Shown: in pieces, positions 16,752-26,402 of the stretch
How positions within the stretch are numbered: position 1 is the stretch's first letter
Layout: the number at the start of each line of letters is the position of its first letter
Assembly (NCBI GenBank): GCA_026388715.1
Contig: JAPLJF010000021.1
Span: 1 to 64,000 of the forward strand
Direction of reading: 5' to 3'
DNA: 64,000 nucleotides
Source: Deltaproteobacteria bacterium
GTDB taxonomy: Bacteria > Desulfobacterota > Desulfobulbia > Desulfobulbales > Desulfocapsaceae
Translations under genes and position numbers: made by a program
The notes under the pieces: generated by a model
What the model was told of the DNA's origin: nothing
Database searches by the model: none
What the model saw: only the letters and a program-made list of their open reading frames with translations

Positions 16752-19700
16752 TCAGGCCGATCTGGGCAACGCCCCACGTTCCGCCGCGCCGCTTTTGATC
16801 TTCACCAGCTTAATGCGTGTCCCACAATAGGCTGCGTCACCGGCAATGGGGTCGGTGAGGCAGACATCCTTGAGATAGCCGTCCACACCCATGGCCGGGT
16901 TGGGCACCAGGCCCTTGGCGCGGGCGGGTTCGCCCTTCACCACCTGGTCATTGATGGTCATGTCCTTGGCGCCATAGGCCCAGTGGCCATAGCTCCAGGA
17001 TACGGCCACGGAACCAGGACGAATGCCCTGGATCACCTTCACCTTACCTTCCACGGTGACCGTTTCGCCGGGTGCAAGTTCGAAGGTGCCATTGAAGGTG
17101 GGCGATACCAGGCGAACCACATCGTAGTCATCCAACCCCAGACGTTTCCCGTCCAAGGCGTTGAGGTAGATGTAATTTTCCGGCATCAGGGCCATCTGGC
17201 CCGCATAATTTCCGGAAGTCCGGGACTGACCGCCCCAGATCTCCTTATAGGTGAAGAGGTCCAGATCATACTCCGCCGGGAAGACGACGGGTTTTCCGTC
17301 GAAGCTGGTCATCTCCTGGAAGACGGGGACACCGGAAAGCGGCTTGCCGGTGACCGAATGCTTGGCCGAGCCCACGGGCTCGACATACAGGTTCATCTGT
17401 TTGCCCCAAGGGTGCCCCAGGAAGGCGCCGTCGTGTGCCTTGTCGGCCGCCTCGAACCGCCCTCCGTGGTTGAGAACGGTGACCACCCGGCCCCACTCGT
17501 TACCCACGGCAGCCTGCCACTTGACGAGATCAAATACCCCCTTGGGCAGGTGACGGCGGGCTTTGATGAAGAGATCCATATCCTGGGCAGATGCCGTGGC
17601 CACCCCCTCGCCTTCCTTTTCACCCCAGGCCACGTTGGCCACCATCTTAAGATAGAACTGTTCAGGCCGCTTGAAGTCGTACCCGGCGCCGAGACCGTCC
17701 TTGCCGTAGCCGGACGCCTTGAGCTTCTGGGCCACAGCGATCATCACCGCGTCCATGCTGATGGGCATTTCTTCGCCCTCCACCGAGACGATCTCGGGGA
17801 TGGGCGCCACCACGGGCTGGCGGATTTTGGTGGTCTTGGTCAGGGTAACTGGGCTGGTGCCCATCGGGTTCCCCCAGCGCTCGAGGTAGGCGATGTCCGG
17901 GAACACGTAGTCCGCGAACATGCTGGTCTCGCCCAGGACAATATCCGTGGAGATGAACAGGGGAATCCGCGAGGTGTCCTGAAGCATCTTGATCTGGAGG
18001 TGGCCGGCAGGGCTGGACAACGCCGGCGTCCCGTAGTGCAGCCAGAGGATCTTGACGGAATAGGGATAGCCCGCATAGGCGGCCGGGATGATCTCCTGGT
18101 ACACATCATCCGTGAAAGGGAACCAGGGACGCTTGGCCGGGTAGCCGTCCCGCTTGAAGAGGGTGCTGCTTTCGTAGGGACCGCTGGCCTCGCGGGTCAG
18201 CTTCACGCCGAAGGGCTTCAGTGCGCCGGGGTGCATCTTGCCGATGTCGAAGGGCTTGCCGGGCTTTCCACCCACGGCGTCCCAGGCGCCACCCCCGGGG
18301 GCGAAGCCGCCCGTGTGGTCAATGTTGCCGATGAGGAGGTTCAGGGCGATGATCGCTTGGGCAGCGTAGTAGCCGTAGGTGACCTTGATGGGGCCCCGGT
18401 AAAAGTCAATGGCCGCCTTCTTGCCGTGGGCCGTGAATTCCTGGGCCAGATCCTCGATGGATTTCTGGCCAACGCCGCTCTTATCCGCGTAATACGCCAT
18501 ATCATGGGCAAAAACAGATTCCTTAAGTGTCTGGAAACCGGTCTTGACCTTGAGTTCACCCAGCGAGGTGTCAGCATCCAGATCGCCCACGACCGCGCTT
18601 TTCTCGTCATCGGGGGTCACCGCCACCGGTCGGCCGGCCACCAGGACGACGAACTGGTTTTCATCGCCGACTCCGAGGTCCTTGGCGCGGAGCAGCTTGC
18701 CGTTTTCGGCATTGACCAGCCAGGTTGAGTTGCTCCAGCTTTTTTCGCCGCCGGCCTTGGCCGCCCCCTTGTTGGCATTGCGCAGGAACGCCTCATCGTA
18801 GTGTTTGTTCTCAATGATCCAGCGCAGCATGCCAAAGGCCAGGGCAAGATCGCCTCCTGGCCGGACCGGAATCCACCATCCCTTGGCCGCGGTTTTGGAC
18901 AGCCGGGGATCGATGACGGCGATCTTGAGTTTCCCGTCCACGATGGCTTGCGAGACCTGAGGTCCCATGGGGGTGGGACCGAAGTTGGCTTCGGTGTATC
19001 CCGTGCCCCAGAAGATCACGAATTCCGCCTGGGTATAGTCGGGCTTCATGTGGTTGGTGCCCTTGTTCCAGCTTCCCTTGCCATCCTTCACCTCCCACTG
19101 GGCGGTGGACCAGAGGAAGGCCACATGATGGGCCTGCTCGCAGATGGTGGTATGGGCGTACCAGTTGACGGACCCGATGCCGTTGAAGGTGAAGCGCTTG
19201 GCGAACACCTCGCGGTCGGGACCGATGCGCCCGCCCTGGAAGACGAACTGGTTGTTCTTGGGGCCCAGGTCGGGGTGGTTCGGGTCAATCAGGACGTCGA
19301 GGTGGTCCTTGTGTTTCTCCTTGAACTCATCCACGGTCATCTTGCCGCCGCGAATCGCAGCCGCATCATTGCCCATGGTCTTGGCCAGATCGGCATCCCG
19401 CAGGGCAAAGACCTCCTTGAAGCCGGGCACCTGTCGATCCTCGCCGATCTCCGCGAAGAGCTTGCCGCCCTCCGCAATCTCCTTGACGGCCTGGTCAAAG
19501 GGGATCGCCTTCCATTTCCTGGATCCACGGGGCCCCGTGCGCTTCAGCACCATGCGGATCCGGTAGGGATCGTAGATGGTCTGGACGCCACTCTGCCCTT
19601 TCGGGCAGAGGTGGCCATCCACCTTGGCCACGGCCTGGGGGCTGAGGTCGTAGCTGAGCTGGGGCTGCATGCACATAGGGCTATAGGGATTGCCGTCGAT

Positions 19701-19928
19701 CTTGACAAGTAGTCCGTTCTGGATCTTAGCCTTCACGGTGCACTGGGTGTTGCACTGGAGACACTGGGAATAGAGGATATTTTCCGGCTGGGCCAGATCG
19801 TAGCTGTCATGGCCATCGGGCCCGGAGGCCTGGATAGCGGCCATCAGGCGGTTGCCCTCGCTGCCAAGGAGGGCGCCGGCGCCGGCGAGGGCACCACCCT
19901 TGAGAAGGTTGCGGCGGGAGAGTTTCAT
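16752..19928 (-). CDS. Molybdopterin oxidoreductase catalytic subunit (Psr/Phs/Ttr-like)
   Basis: 1058 residues, DMSO reductase superfamily. A Tat signal starts the protein (SRRNLLKGGALAGAGALL), so it works folded in the periplasm. The [4Fe-4S] cysteines are C56, C59, C63 and C108. The likely molybdenum ligand is C263 in TTICEQAHH. Size and the Fe-S and NrfD partners resemble tetrathionate or polysulfide/thiosulfate reductases (TtrA, PsrA, PhsA). The substrate cannot be read from sequence; arsenate reductase is less likely because of the length. Its start overlaps the NrfD gene by 4 bp. It is last in the operon FeS-NrfD-Mo. Confidence 0.85.
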   Translation of the reverse strand: MKLSRRNLLKGGALAGAGALLGSEGNRLMAAIQASGPDGHDSYDLAQPENILYSQCLQCNTQCTVKAKIQNGLLVKIDGNPYSPMCMQPQLSYDLSPQAVAKVDGHLCPKGQSGVQTIYDPYRIRMVLKRTGPRGSRKWKAIPFDQAVKEIAEGGKLFAEIGEDRQVPGFKEVFALRDADLAKTMGNDAAAIRGGKMTVDEFKEKHKDHLDVLIDPNHPDLGPKNNQFVFQGGRIGPDREVFAKRFTFNGIGSVNWYAHTTICEQAHHVAFLWSTAQWEVKDGKGSWNKGTNHMKPDYTQAEFVIFWGTGYTEANFGPTPMGPQVSQAIVDGKLKIAVIDPRLSKTAAKGWWIPVRPGGDLALAFGMLRWIIENKHYDEAFLRNANKGAAKAGGEKSWSNSTWLVNAENGKLLRAKDLGVGDENQFVVLVAGRPVAVTPDDEKSAVVGDLDADTSLGELKVKTGFQTLKESVFAHDMAYYADKSGVGQKSIEDLAQEFTAHGKKAAIDFYRGPIKVTYGYYAAQAIIALNLLIGNIDHTGGFAPGGGAWDAVGGKPGKPFDIGKMHPGALKPFGVKLTREASGPYESSTLFKRDGYPAKRPWFPFTDDVYQEIIPAAYAGYPYSVKILWLHYGTPALSSPAGHLQIKMLQDTSRIPLFISTDIVLGETSMFADYVFPDIAYLERWGNPMGTSPVTLTKTTKIRQPVVAPIPEIVSVEGEEMPISMDAVMIAVAQKLKASGYGKDGLGAGYDFKRPEQFYLKMVANVAWGEKEGEGVATASAQDMDLFIKARRHLPKGVFDLVKWQAAVGNEWGRVVTVLNHGGRFEAADKAHDGAFLGHPWGKQMNLYVEPVGSAKHSVTGKPLSGVPVFQEMTSFDGKPVVFPAEYDLDLFTYKEIWGGQSRTSGNYAGQMALMPENYIYLNALDGKRLGLDDYDVVRLVSPTFNGTFELAPGETVTVEGKVKVIQGIRPGSVAVSWSYGHWAYGAKDMTINDQVVKGEPARAKGLVPNPAMGVDGYLKDVCLTDPIAGDAAYCGTRIKLVKIKSGAAERGALPRSA

Positions 19929-21106
19929 TTCGACACCTCGCGGTTGTTAAGAGTTTGCATTAGAGGAAGATACCGCTGGCCAAAGTAGAACAGGGCCAGC
20001 CCCAGGGCCACGACCCCCATCAGAACCTGCCACTCGAAGAAGCTGGGGATGTAGTGGTAGGACAGGCGGTTCCCGATGGGATCCACGTAGGCGTGTTCGA
20101 GGCCCCGGAGTTCAGGGGTCACGAGGCCGGGGATGACCAGGTTCAGGCGGATGGCAAAGAAGGTGACCGCCACAAGGGCGCTGGCGATGCCAATGGACCT
20201 GGCATCCCGCTTCCAGGTGAGCAGGTAGACCGGAATGGCCACCCCGAACAGGATGTGGACGATCCAGTGCACGTACCAGAAGGGTCCAAAGAGCACGAAC
20301 TTTACGAGGTCGGCCTCGGGCCCCACACCGTACCAAAGTGGGATCGAGTATTCAGCCCACTCCAGGAGCAGGTCGAAGAGCAGGAAGCCCAGGACGATCT
20401 TTCCGAGGAACTGGAGGAGATCCAGCCAGGCCTCGTCCTTCTCGGGCCAGATCACGGACACGATAAAGGTCATGAGGGCTCCGCCAGAGAGCAGGGCCCC
20501 CACCAGGAACATGATGGGGTAGATGGAACTGTGCCAAAAAGGACGGGACGACACGGTTCCGAACAGGGCACCCACGCCGCCGTGGAAGGCGATGGCTAGA
20601 GGGATGCCGATAGTGGCCAGACGTTTGAGCTTCCGGTCGTCCTCCTGGATTTCACGGGGGCTCAGGTTCTTGACGTCCCGGCGCAGGGCGTAGTAGAGCT
20701 CGCCCAGGAGCAGTGCGAAGTAGGCGCTGTAGAGCCACACCATCCAGGCCATCATGGAGTGGAATTGTGGTCGGGTGAACACCTCGTAGTTGCGCTCCAT
20801 GTGGCCCAGGTCGAACCAGATGGTGAGGAGGGACATGACGAGGGTGATCGCGGCCACGAAGAGCGCCAACTTGGCGATGCGTTCCAGTTTGTGGACGCCG
20901 AACACGTAGACCAGACTGGATAGAAGGAAGGCACCGGCCGAGAGGCCGATAAAATAGATGTAGGCTGCTACCCACATGCCCCAAGGCACATAGCTGGTAT
21001 AGGCCGCCAGGCGTTCGCCCATGGTCAGGCGTTCGAATATGCCGATCCCGCCCATGAGGGCCAGAATGATCCAGAGCGCCCAGAGGATTTTGGTGTTTCG
21101 GGTCAT
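19925..21106 (-). CDS. NrfD/PsrC-type membrane quinone-interacting subunit
   Basis: 393 residues with about nine or ten hydrophobic segments and no signal peptide. The pattern (PWGMWVAAYIYFIGLSAGAF, then FDLGHMERNYEVFTRPQFHSMM) is typical of NrfD/PsrC proteins. These anchor the periplasmic Mo and Fe-S subunits and exchange electrons with membrane quinones, without heme. It lies between the Fe-S and Mo subunit genes. The 4-bp overlap with the Mo gene supports coupled translation. GGAGG precedes the ATG. Confidence 0.88.
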   Translation of the reverse strand: MTRNTKILWALWIILALMGGIGIFERLTMGERLAAYTSYVPWGMWVAAYIYFIGLSAGAFLLSSLVYVFGVHKLERIAKLALFVAAITLVMSLLTIWFDLGHMERNYEVFTRPQFHSMMAWMVWLYSAYFALLLGELYYALRRDVKNLSPREIQEDDRKLKRLATIGIPLAIAFHGGVGALFGTVSSRPFWHSSIYPIMFLVGALLSGGALMTFIVSVIWPEKDEAWLDLLQFLGKIVLGFLLFDLLLEWAEYSIPLWYGVGPEADLVKFVLFGPFWYVHWIVHILFGVAIPVYLLTWKRDARSIGIASALVAVTFFAIRLNLVIPGLVTPELRGLEHAYVDPIGNRLSYHYIPSFFEWQVLMGVVALGLALFYFGQRYLPLMQTLNNREVSK

Positions 21107-21115
21107 GGTTGCCTC

Positions 21116-22036
21116 CTAGTTAAGGTAATAGACATTGGGATGGGTTCCGGCTTCCGGCTTGAGGACTGAGGCGTTCGGCGCTCCGGCCAGTTCGGACACA
21201 AGGGACTTGGGATCGTTGAGATCCCCGAAGAACGTCGCCCGGCCCACGCAGGTGGACACGCACATGGGCAGCATCCCCTGGTCGAGGCGGTGGGTGCAGA
21301 AGGTGCACTTGCGTGCATTGCCCACCGGGCTCTTGGGGATGATGCCTTCGCCCCGCTCCCAGTGCTTGCCGTATTCGAAGTTCGGAGGGTTCTGGTAGGC
21401 GCGGGCAGCAGTGAGCGCCAAAGCCCCATCGGCACCCTTGGCCGCGTTGTCCGTCCAGTGCTCGCCGAAGTCGAAGGTGCGGGCCTGGTAGGGGCAGGCC
21501 GTGAGGCAGTAGCGGCAACCGATGCAGACGTCATAGTCTACCACCACGATCCCGTCCGCCCGCTTGTAGGTCGCTCCCACAGGGCAGGCCGGCGTGCAGG
21601 GCGGATCTTCGCAATGCATGCAGGGGCGGGGCAGGAACGTCCGTGTCACGTTGGGATAGGTGCCTTTCTCCTCATCGATGACGGGGCGGTACACAACGCC
21701 GGGAGGCAGCTTGTTCTCCATGACGCAGCCCACGGTGCAGCTATGACAGCCGATGCACTTGCGCATATCGATGACCATGCCCCAACGGCGCTCGTTGATC
21801 GGCTTCTGCATGGCCCGCTCCAGCTCCCCCTGCATGCGGATCAGCACATCCTGATTGGCATCGGACGAAACCTTGAAGGGGCGGGCGGGGATCAGCGTCT
21901 TTTGTGGTGCGGCATCCTGTGCGTGCGCCAGTACCCCGCTTAACATCAGGCCGGCAAAAGTCGCCGAAGCCATTTTCCCTAAAACGGCGCGACGCTCTTC
22001 CGATTCAGGCGTTCTGTCGGGCCTATCCTTGTTCAT
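21116..22036 (-). CDS. Periplasmic four-cluster ferredoxin subunit of the reductase
   Basis: 306 residues from the ATG at 22036, with GGAGG 6 nt upstream; the frame continues upstream to 22111 but lacks a site. The N-terminus carries a signal-like stretch after [21 protein letters not shown], probably Tat or Sec. Four cysteine clusters are visible: [37 protein letters not shown] and CTFC...CVSTC. It is the PsrB/TtrB-type wire between the catalytic and NrfD subunits. It is first in the three-gene operon, with an IS remnant in its promoter region. Confidence 0.87.
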   Translation of the reverse strand: MNKDRPDRTPESEERRAVLGKMASATFAGLMLSGVLAHAQDAAPQKTLIPARPFKVSSDANQDVLIRMQGELERAMQKPINERRWGMVIDMRKCIGCHSCTVGCVMENKLPPGVVYRPVIDEEKGTYPNVTRTFLPRPCMHCEDPPCTPACPVGATYKRADGIVVVDYDVCIGCRYCLTACPYQARTFDFGEHWTDNAAKGADGALALTAARAYQNPPNFEYGKHWERGEGIIPKSPVGNARKCTFCTHRLDQGMLPMCVSTCVGRATFFGDLNDPKSLVSELAGAPNASVLKPEAGTHPNVYYLN

Positions 22037-22067
22037 ACATTGCCTCCAATTTGTACAGGTTAAGGTA

Positions 22068-22268
22068 ATTCTTGTCCATATCATGATTGGTAATATGAAG
22101 ACATTTCTCAATGGTACTTTTCATGGGGTATCTTCAAATTATCTCCAGGAATATCTGGACGAGTTTTGTTATCGATTTAATCGCAGGTTCTGGGAACCAG
22201 AATTGCCACTGAGATTACTCAACGCATGTTTGGCTCACGTTCCTGTCAAAATAGCTGAGTTTCATTAA
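22068..22268 (+). pseudogene. IS1595-family transposase C-terminal remnant
   Basis: The plus-strand reading gives [20 protein letters not shown], then YLDEFCYRFNRRFWEPELPLRLL. This matches the usual C-terminus of IS1595/ISXO2-type transposases (HIxISNLKxxLxGTxHGVS...YLxEFxYRFNRR). About 65 codons remain and the DDE catalytic core is missing, so it is dead. It fills the gap between the porin stop and the reductase operon start. No terminal inverted repeats are evident. The family call is from memory of the motif. Confidence 0.75.
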
Positions 22269-22276
22269 GAGCCACT

Positions 22277-23617
22277 TTAAAATTTATAGCTTACATCAAA
22301 CTGGTAAAGGTTGACATGATCTTCCTGGGCGCTGGCAAAGTCTTCAATACGCTTAACGTTGAAAAAGGTAAAATCAGTTGACCAGTTTTTGCTGATATCG
22401 TAGCCAAGCTGGACCCGGTGTCCCTTTTTATTGGTCTTGGAAAGGCCATCGCCAAAATCCGCGTCTGAGAGGTAACCAAACAGGGAGTCGGCCTCAACCA
22501 TGGAGTAAGCATAGCCCAGTTTGAAGTTGTTAAACTTGGTGTCGATGCCCATAACCCAACCCATGTCATTATCTCTAGGAGTTTCTGGAAAATGGCTGCC
22601 GGCCTGACTCTGGCCAATCTTGCCATCTGCACCGAAATTCTTCCACATCTGACCATACAATTTAAGTTGTACTGGTCCTGCGGGAAGACTGACATCGCCA
22701 TAGAGATCACCGATATTCAGTTTATAGTTGTTGGGATCAACACTGCCAAAACCGAACAATGCTTTGCCGCCAAGGGCAGAGTCTTCGTTGATTATACTAT
22801 TAGTATAGGTATGATATCCGGTGGCAACCGTGAACTTGCCTTTTTCGCTGAACTTGCCATTGTAACCAACCTGTCCCATATAGAGCATGGAGGTGTTATC
22901 ATCATGGACGAATTTGGCCCCATAACCGCCGGCCGTGGCAAAAACACCTTCTTTCTGGCCATAGGCCAGTGTCAAACCGGTAAGCCGCACGTCGGTATCC
23001 CAGAGAACCCATGAGCTTTTATAGGGATTTTCGGATTGACCCAGGGTCATGCTGAAATCATTCCATTTATGTTTCGCATAGGCATAGTCAATATTGATAT
23101 TGGTGTGTTCAAAGGGATAGGTCTCACCCCAGGTATCATTGGTACTGGTCGGAGTATTGTCACCGCTGGCAATACCTAAAGCTACCTGCCAGTTTTCTTC
23201 TTTATTGTCCCAGACACCGCCCAGGCGAACACGGCTACGGAATCGCTCACGGGAAGTATCATCTCCAACTTTATAATTCTTGTCGCGTATCTCGTAACGA
23301 ATGCGCAGATCGCCATTCAGTTTGACTTGGTCGATGAATTCATTGCCGGAAACGACAAAGCCTTTTTTCTTTTCAATGGCGTCAATATGTTCCTGCTGAG
23401 CGGTAACCTTGGTTTTCAGAGAGTCAAGTTCTGCACCTGGAACAACCTTCTGCCCCTTGAGCATATCAATCTCCGCTTGCTGGGATGAAACAATTGATTG
23501 CAGCTCCTTGAGTTGCCGTAATATCTCATCGTTGCTCTGGTGTCCGCCAGCCATAGCAGACGCGGGTAGATACAGACAAAAGCCGAGGGCGACTGCCGTT
23601 GATAATACCTTTTTCAT
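22277..23617 (-). CDS. Outer-membrane porin with N-terminal coiled coil
   Basis: 446 residues from the ATG at 23617, which has GGAGAGGAGAAAG upstream; the frame extends to 23659. A signal peptide (KKVLSTAVALGFCLYLPASAMA) is followed by a coiled coil of about 60 residues (ILRQLKELQSIVSSQQAEID) and a beta-barrel of alternating strands ending in a terminal Phe. This architecture is common in delta-type porins, where the coiled coil may reach through the periplasm or peptidoglycan. It may admit the anionic substrate of the neighbouring reductase; that is inference. Confidence 0.8.
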   Translation of the reverse strand: MKKVLSTAVALGFCLYLPASAMAGGHQSNDEILRQLKELQSIVSSQQAEIDMLKGQKVVPGAELDSLKTKVTAQQEHIDAIEKKKGFVVSGNEFIDQVKLNGDLRIRYEIRDKNYKVGDDTSRERFRSRVRLGGVWDNKEENWQVALGIASGDNTPTSTNDTWGETYPFEHTNINIDYAYAKHKWNDFSMTLGQSENPYKSSWVLWDTDVRLTGLTLAYGQKEGVFATAGGYGAKFVHDDNTSMLYMGQVGYNGKFSEKGKFTVATGYHTYTNSIINEDSALGGKALFGFGSVDPNNYKLNIGDLYGDVSLPAGPVQLKLYGQMWKNFGADGKIGQSQAGSHFPETPRDNDMGWVMGIDTKFNNFKLGYAYSMVEADSLFGYLSDADFGDGLSKTNKKGHRVQLGYDISKNWSTDFTFFNVKRIEDFASAQEDHVNLYQFDVSYKF

Positions 23618-23757
23618 TTTCTTTCTCCTCTCCTTGTAAAATTGAATGTTTTTGAGCATTGCCCATGTTTATCCGTTTTTGACGGATATTTTTGTTTGTC
23701 AGCATGCATGCTCCTATCCTGAATGCTGTGTGTCAAATCAGACAGTACAACTCTATT

Positions 23758-23931
23758 TTATGCAGATTTCTTTTCATCGCTGCCTGGAAGTTTTTTGTCC
23801 TGTAGTCCTTTTTTAAAAGAGCTGATTCCTTTTCCCAGACCTGCTCCGAGTTCCGGCAGTTTTTTACCGCCGAAGATTAGAAAGGCGATCGCCAGGATGA
23901 TGATCAATTCCGGTGTTCCCAGTCCAAACAT
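23758..23931 (-). CDS. tatA: Twin-arginine translocase subunit TatA
   Basis: 57 residues from the ATG at 23931. FGLGTPELIIILAIAFLIFGGKKLPELGAGLGKGISSFKKG is split here as a TatA transmembrane helix followed by the amphipathic helix. TatA oligomerises to form the pore for folded Tat substrates. No tatB or tatC is nearby, so it probably supplements the main system. It lies between porin and rhodanese genes, on the same strand as the Tat-exported reductase, which fits a dedicated exporter component. Confidence 0.9.
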   Translation of the reverse strand: MFGLGTPELIIILAIAFLIFGGKKLPELGAGLGKGISSFKKGLQDKKLPGSDEKKSA

Positions 23932-23997
23932 GCTGTTCTCCTTTTTTGAATTGTTCTTTCTTGCTATGATGGCGTGGATCATGGGTCAACTTTATGG

Positions 23998-24924
23998 TTA
24001 CTTCCCGTCTTTGACGACAGGTCGTTGCGAGTCCTTGGTCCATTCGTGCATGGAACCGTCATACAGTTTTACTTCCTGGTTTCCTAACATCTCGTGCAGA
24101 ACAAACCATAATCCCGTACTCAGGTGCCCTGAGTCGCAATAGACTATGCTTGGTTTGGCAATATCGATCCCGTTGTCGGCAAAGAGCTGTTTTATAGTTG
24201 AGGCGGGTTGGAAGATTTTTGTTTTTTCATCCAGAATCAGCGTGTGGGGAAAATCTTTTGCGTTGGGAATATGGCCAAGGGCCAAGACATAGTCCTTTTT
24301 CTTTTCACCAACATAAAAATCCGGGGTTCGACCATCAATGAGTTGAACGCCATTGCCTTGTGAAGATTTAGCAACCTCTTCAGTGGTGGCGGATATCCCG
24401 TTGTTTACCGATTTCACTATGTAGGTGCTCTGCTCTTTCACCTCCTCCGGTCGTTCGACGGTTTTATTGCCATCGTTGATCCATTTCGTTACTCCCCCAT
24501 TCAGTATCGAGACATTGGAATGTCCGTAATATTTGAAGGTCCAGTAGGCCCGTGTACCCATGGCTAATGTTGAGGTGTTTTCCACCAGTGGGGCGATAAC
24601 CACTGCGGTATCGTTGGTTATGCCTAACTGCTGCATGGTAGTTTTGAACTGTTCTTGGGTCGGCACCATGCCCTCCAGTTCAATGCCATTAATCGTGCGG
24701 TTCACGCGAACATTTTCGAAGGCCCATAATCTCGAATCGGGTATATATCCGTACTTCTCCAAATTTGGCTTGTTGCGGACATCAAGAACCACCAGATTTT
24801 TATTATCCTGATTTTTTATTATCCAATCCGCTTCCACAAGTGGCCCCGGTACCTGAATGGCAAATGAGGTACCGGTGAATGCGAACAACAATGTTATCAA
24901 TATTGTGACAATGTTTTTAATCAT
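23998..24924 (-). CDS. Secreted tandem rhodanese-type sulfurtransferase
   Basis: 308 residues with a signal peptide (KNIVTILITLLFAFTGTSFA). Two rhodanese domains follow. The first has VVLDVRNKPNLEKYGYIPDSR but no clear catalytic Cys loop. The second ends in VYCDSGHLSTG with the persulfide-forming cysteine. It is expected in the periplasm and could move sulfane sulfur between thiosulfate or polysulfide and thiol acceptors. It overlaps the MOSC gene by 4 bp and lies in the Mo-reductase neighbourhood. Its substrate is unknown. Confidence 0.85.
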   Translation of the reverse strand: MIKNIVTILITLLFAFTGTSFAIQVPGPLVEADWIIKNQDNKNLVVLDVRNKPNLEKYGYIPDSRLWAFENVRVNRTINGIELEGMVPTQEQFKTTMQQLGITNDTAVVIAPLVENTSTLAMGTRAYWTFKYYGHSNVSILNGGVTKWINDGNKTVERPEEVKEQSTYIVKSVNNGISATTEEVAKSSQGNGVQLIDGRTPDFYVGEKKKDYVLALGHIPNAKDFPHTLILDEKTKIFQPASTIKQLFADNGIDIAKPSIVYCDSGHLSTGLWFVLHEMLGNQEVKLYDGSMHEWTKDSQRPVVKDGK

Positions 24925-25379
24925 TTAGCTTCTTCTTTTAGGCTCTTGTTTCTTTCAATGGCAAGGCCCGCCATAACAACCCCGCCGTGGATGACCTTGG
25001 TAAAAATGCCTTCCTTGGGCATGATGCAATCGCCAGTGGCCTTTTTGATGGCGCAGCCGGCGTTGTGACATTCCTTGCCGATCTGGGTGACTTCGAGCAC
25101 CACCTGGCCGTTGATTACCAACCGGTCGCCGATGGCAAGTGCAGTCAGCTCCAGACCCCGGCAGACGATGTTCTCGGCGAATACCCCGTGCTTCAGATTC
25201 GGCATCTTTTTCTTTACTGCATCGATACTTTCCCCGGCCAGTAGCGACACCTGCCGGTGCCAGATCCCGGCATGGGCGTCCCCGGTGATCCCCCAGTTTT
25301 CCTCCAAGAGGATCCCAGATACCTCTTTTTTCGCCATGCCTTTTTTCCCGCTGATGCAGACTGCTTCGATCACTCCCAT
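24921..25379 (-). CDS. MOSC domain protein
   Basis: 152 residues forming a single MOSC domain (IEAVCISGKKGMAKKEV; later HAGIWHRQVSLL, and GKECHNAGCAIKKATGDC). The cysteine near C125 in HNAGCAI is characteristic of stand-alone MOSC proteins. These are associated with molybdenum cofactor chemistry and N-reductive or sulfur-transfer reactions. No signal peptide is present. It heads the apparent minus-strand run MOSC, rhodanese, tatA, porin, reductase, fitting a role in Mo cofactor handling for that enzyme. Confidence 0.85.
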   Translation of the reverse strand: MGVIEAVCISGKKGMAKKEVSGILLEENWGITGDAHAGIWHRQVSLLAGESIDAVKKKMPNLKHGVFAENIVCRGLELTALAIGDRLVINGQVVLEVTQIGKECHNAGCAIKKATGDCIMPKEGIFTKVIHGGVVMAGLAIERNKSLKEEAK

Positions 25380-25718
25380 AAGGCACCTTTTCTTGGTTCG
25401 TGAATATCACTTGGTGTTGAGGTTGAAGACTGAAGTGTGTCAATCATCACGCAACGCCCGAATAAAGCCAGAATATTAAAAATCTGGGCATGTTGTATGA
25501 TCACGTATTGTTTGTCCCTAAAAACCTTAGGTCTTCACTCTATCCATCTGAGTGGTTATAAATATATTCTTGCTTTGAAGCTGGAAGAAGAGATCGTACC
25601 GATCAACCATAAAGATAAAGAGTGTGGATAATCAGCTCACTTATCCGATTATTATGATATAGGGAAAATTTCAGGAGGAAACAAGCGGGATATCTCTGAT
25701 TTTGTGTAGGAATTTATC
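25380..25718. other. Gene-poor intergenic region upstream of MOSC
   Basis: A 339-bp stretch with no convincing gene. It should hold the promoter for the minus-strand MOSC run and the end of the ten-gene operon. It contains a GAAGACTGAAG word near 25425 like that at 7650, AGGAGG near 25673 without a start codon, and the hairpin TGTAGGA/TCCTACA at 25705-25723, which overlaps the regulator stop and may serve as a weak terminator. Confidence 0.5.
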
Positions 25719-26402
25719 CTACAGGGGAGGGGCGGCAGGAGGGGGGCAGACGGCAGGAAGCTTCTGGCGGGCAACAAATTCGACCAGTTCGGCTCTGGTC
25801 TCCAGGCCAAGCTTGGTCATAGCCCTAGAGCGATAGGTGGCTACGGTCTTTTCGCTGAGAAAATGTCTTTTCCCTATCTCTCGGCCCGTGAAGCCCATGG
25901 CCACTCCGAGCATGACCTGCTGCTCCCGGTTACTGAGCGAGAGCCAGAGCATCTCCTCGGGGGAGGCTGCGCCTTTTTCCTGCTCGGCCAGGATATCCGG
26001 CATCATGGCCGGATGGATATAGATCTGCCCCCGCATCACCGAACGGATGGCATAGAGCAGATCGACATCCAGACATTTTTTGAGAATAAAGCCCTTGGCG
26101 CCCTTGGCCAGAGCTTCTTTGAGATACTGATGCTCCTCATGCATGGTCAGCATGAGGACGCGGGTTTGAAGCGCCTGCCGCAAGATCTCCGGCAGGAGTA
26201 GAAGCCCGCTGGTCTCCGGCAGTGAGATATCGAGGAGCACGATGTCAGGTTGCAGCTTCTTGGCCAGGGCCAGGGCCTTTGGGCCCGAATCGGCCGCCCC
26301 CACCACCTCCATATCCGGTTCGGCATTGAGCAGTAGGCTCAGACCGGAAAGAAGTACCGGATGATCATCAACTACCAGAATCCGGATCATTTCATTGTTC
26401 AT
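25719..26402 (-). CDS. NarL/FixJ-type response regulator
   Basis: 227 residues from the ATG at 26402, with GGGAG 6 nt upstream; an in-frame ATG at 26390 is possible. The receiver domain shows VVDDHP, the phospho-acceptor aspartate in IVLLDISLPE, and a conserved lysine in KGFILKK. The C-terminus is a LuxR-type HTH (LSNREQQVMLGVAMGFTGRE). It overlaps its histidine kinase gene by 11 bp and ends the operon. Its targets may include the adjacent reductase region and its own operon. Confidence 0.9.
   Translation of the reverse strand: MNNEMIRILVVDDHPVLLSGLSLLLNAEPDMEVVGAADSGPKALALAKKLQPDIVLLDISLPETSGLLLLPEILRQALQTRVLMLTMHEEHQYLKEALAKGAKGFILKKCLDVDLLYAIRSVMRGQIYIHPAMMPDILAEQEKGAASPEEMLWLSLSNREQQVMLGVAMGFTGREIGKRHFLSEKTVATYRSRAMTKLGLETRAELVEFVARQKLPAVCPPPAAPPL

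Noticed and set aside
16983..18728. 581-residue plus-strand open frame
   Set aside because: Antisense of the Mo catalytic subunit with shadow composition, and no ribosome-binding site.
16752..22036. Sulfite-oxidising SoeABC complex
   Set aside because: The membrane subunit is NrfD-type rather than DmsC-type and the Mo subunit is larger than SoeA.
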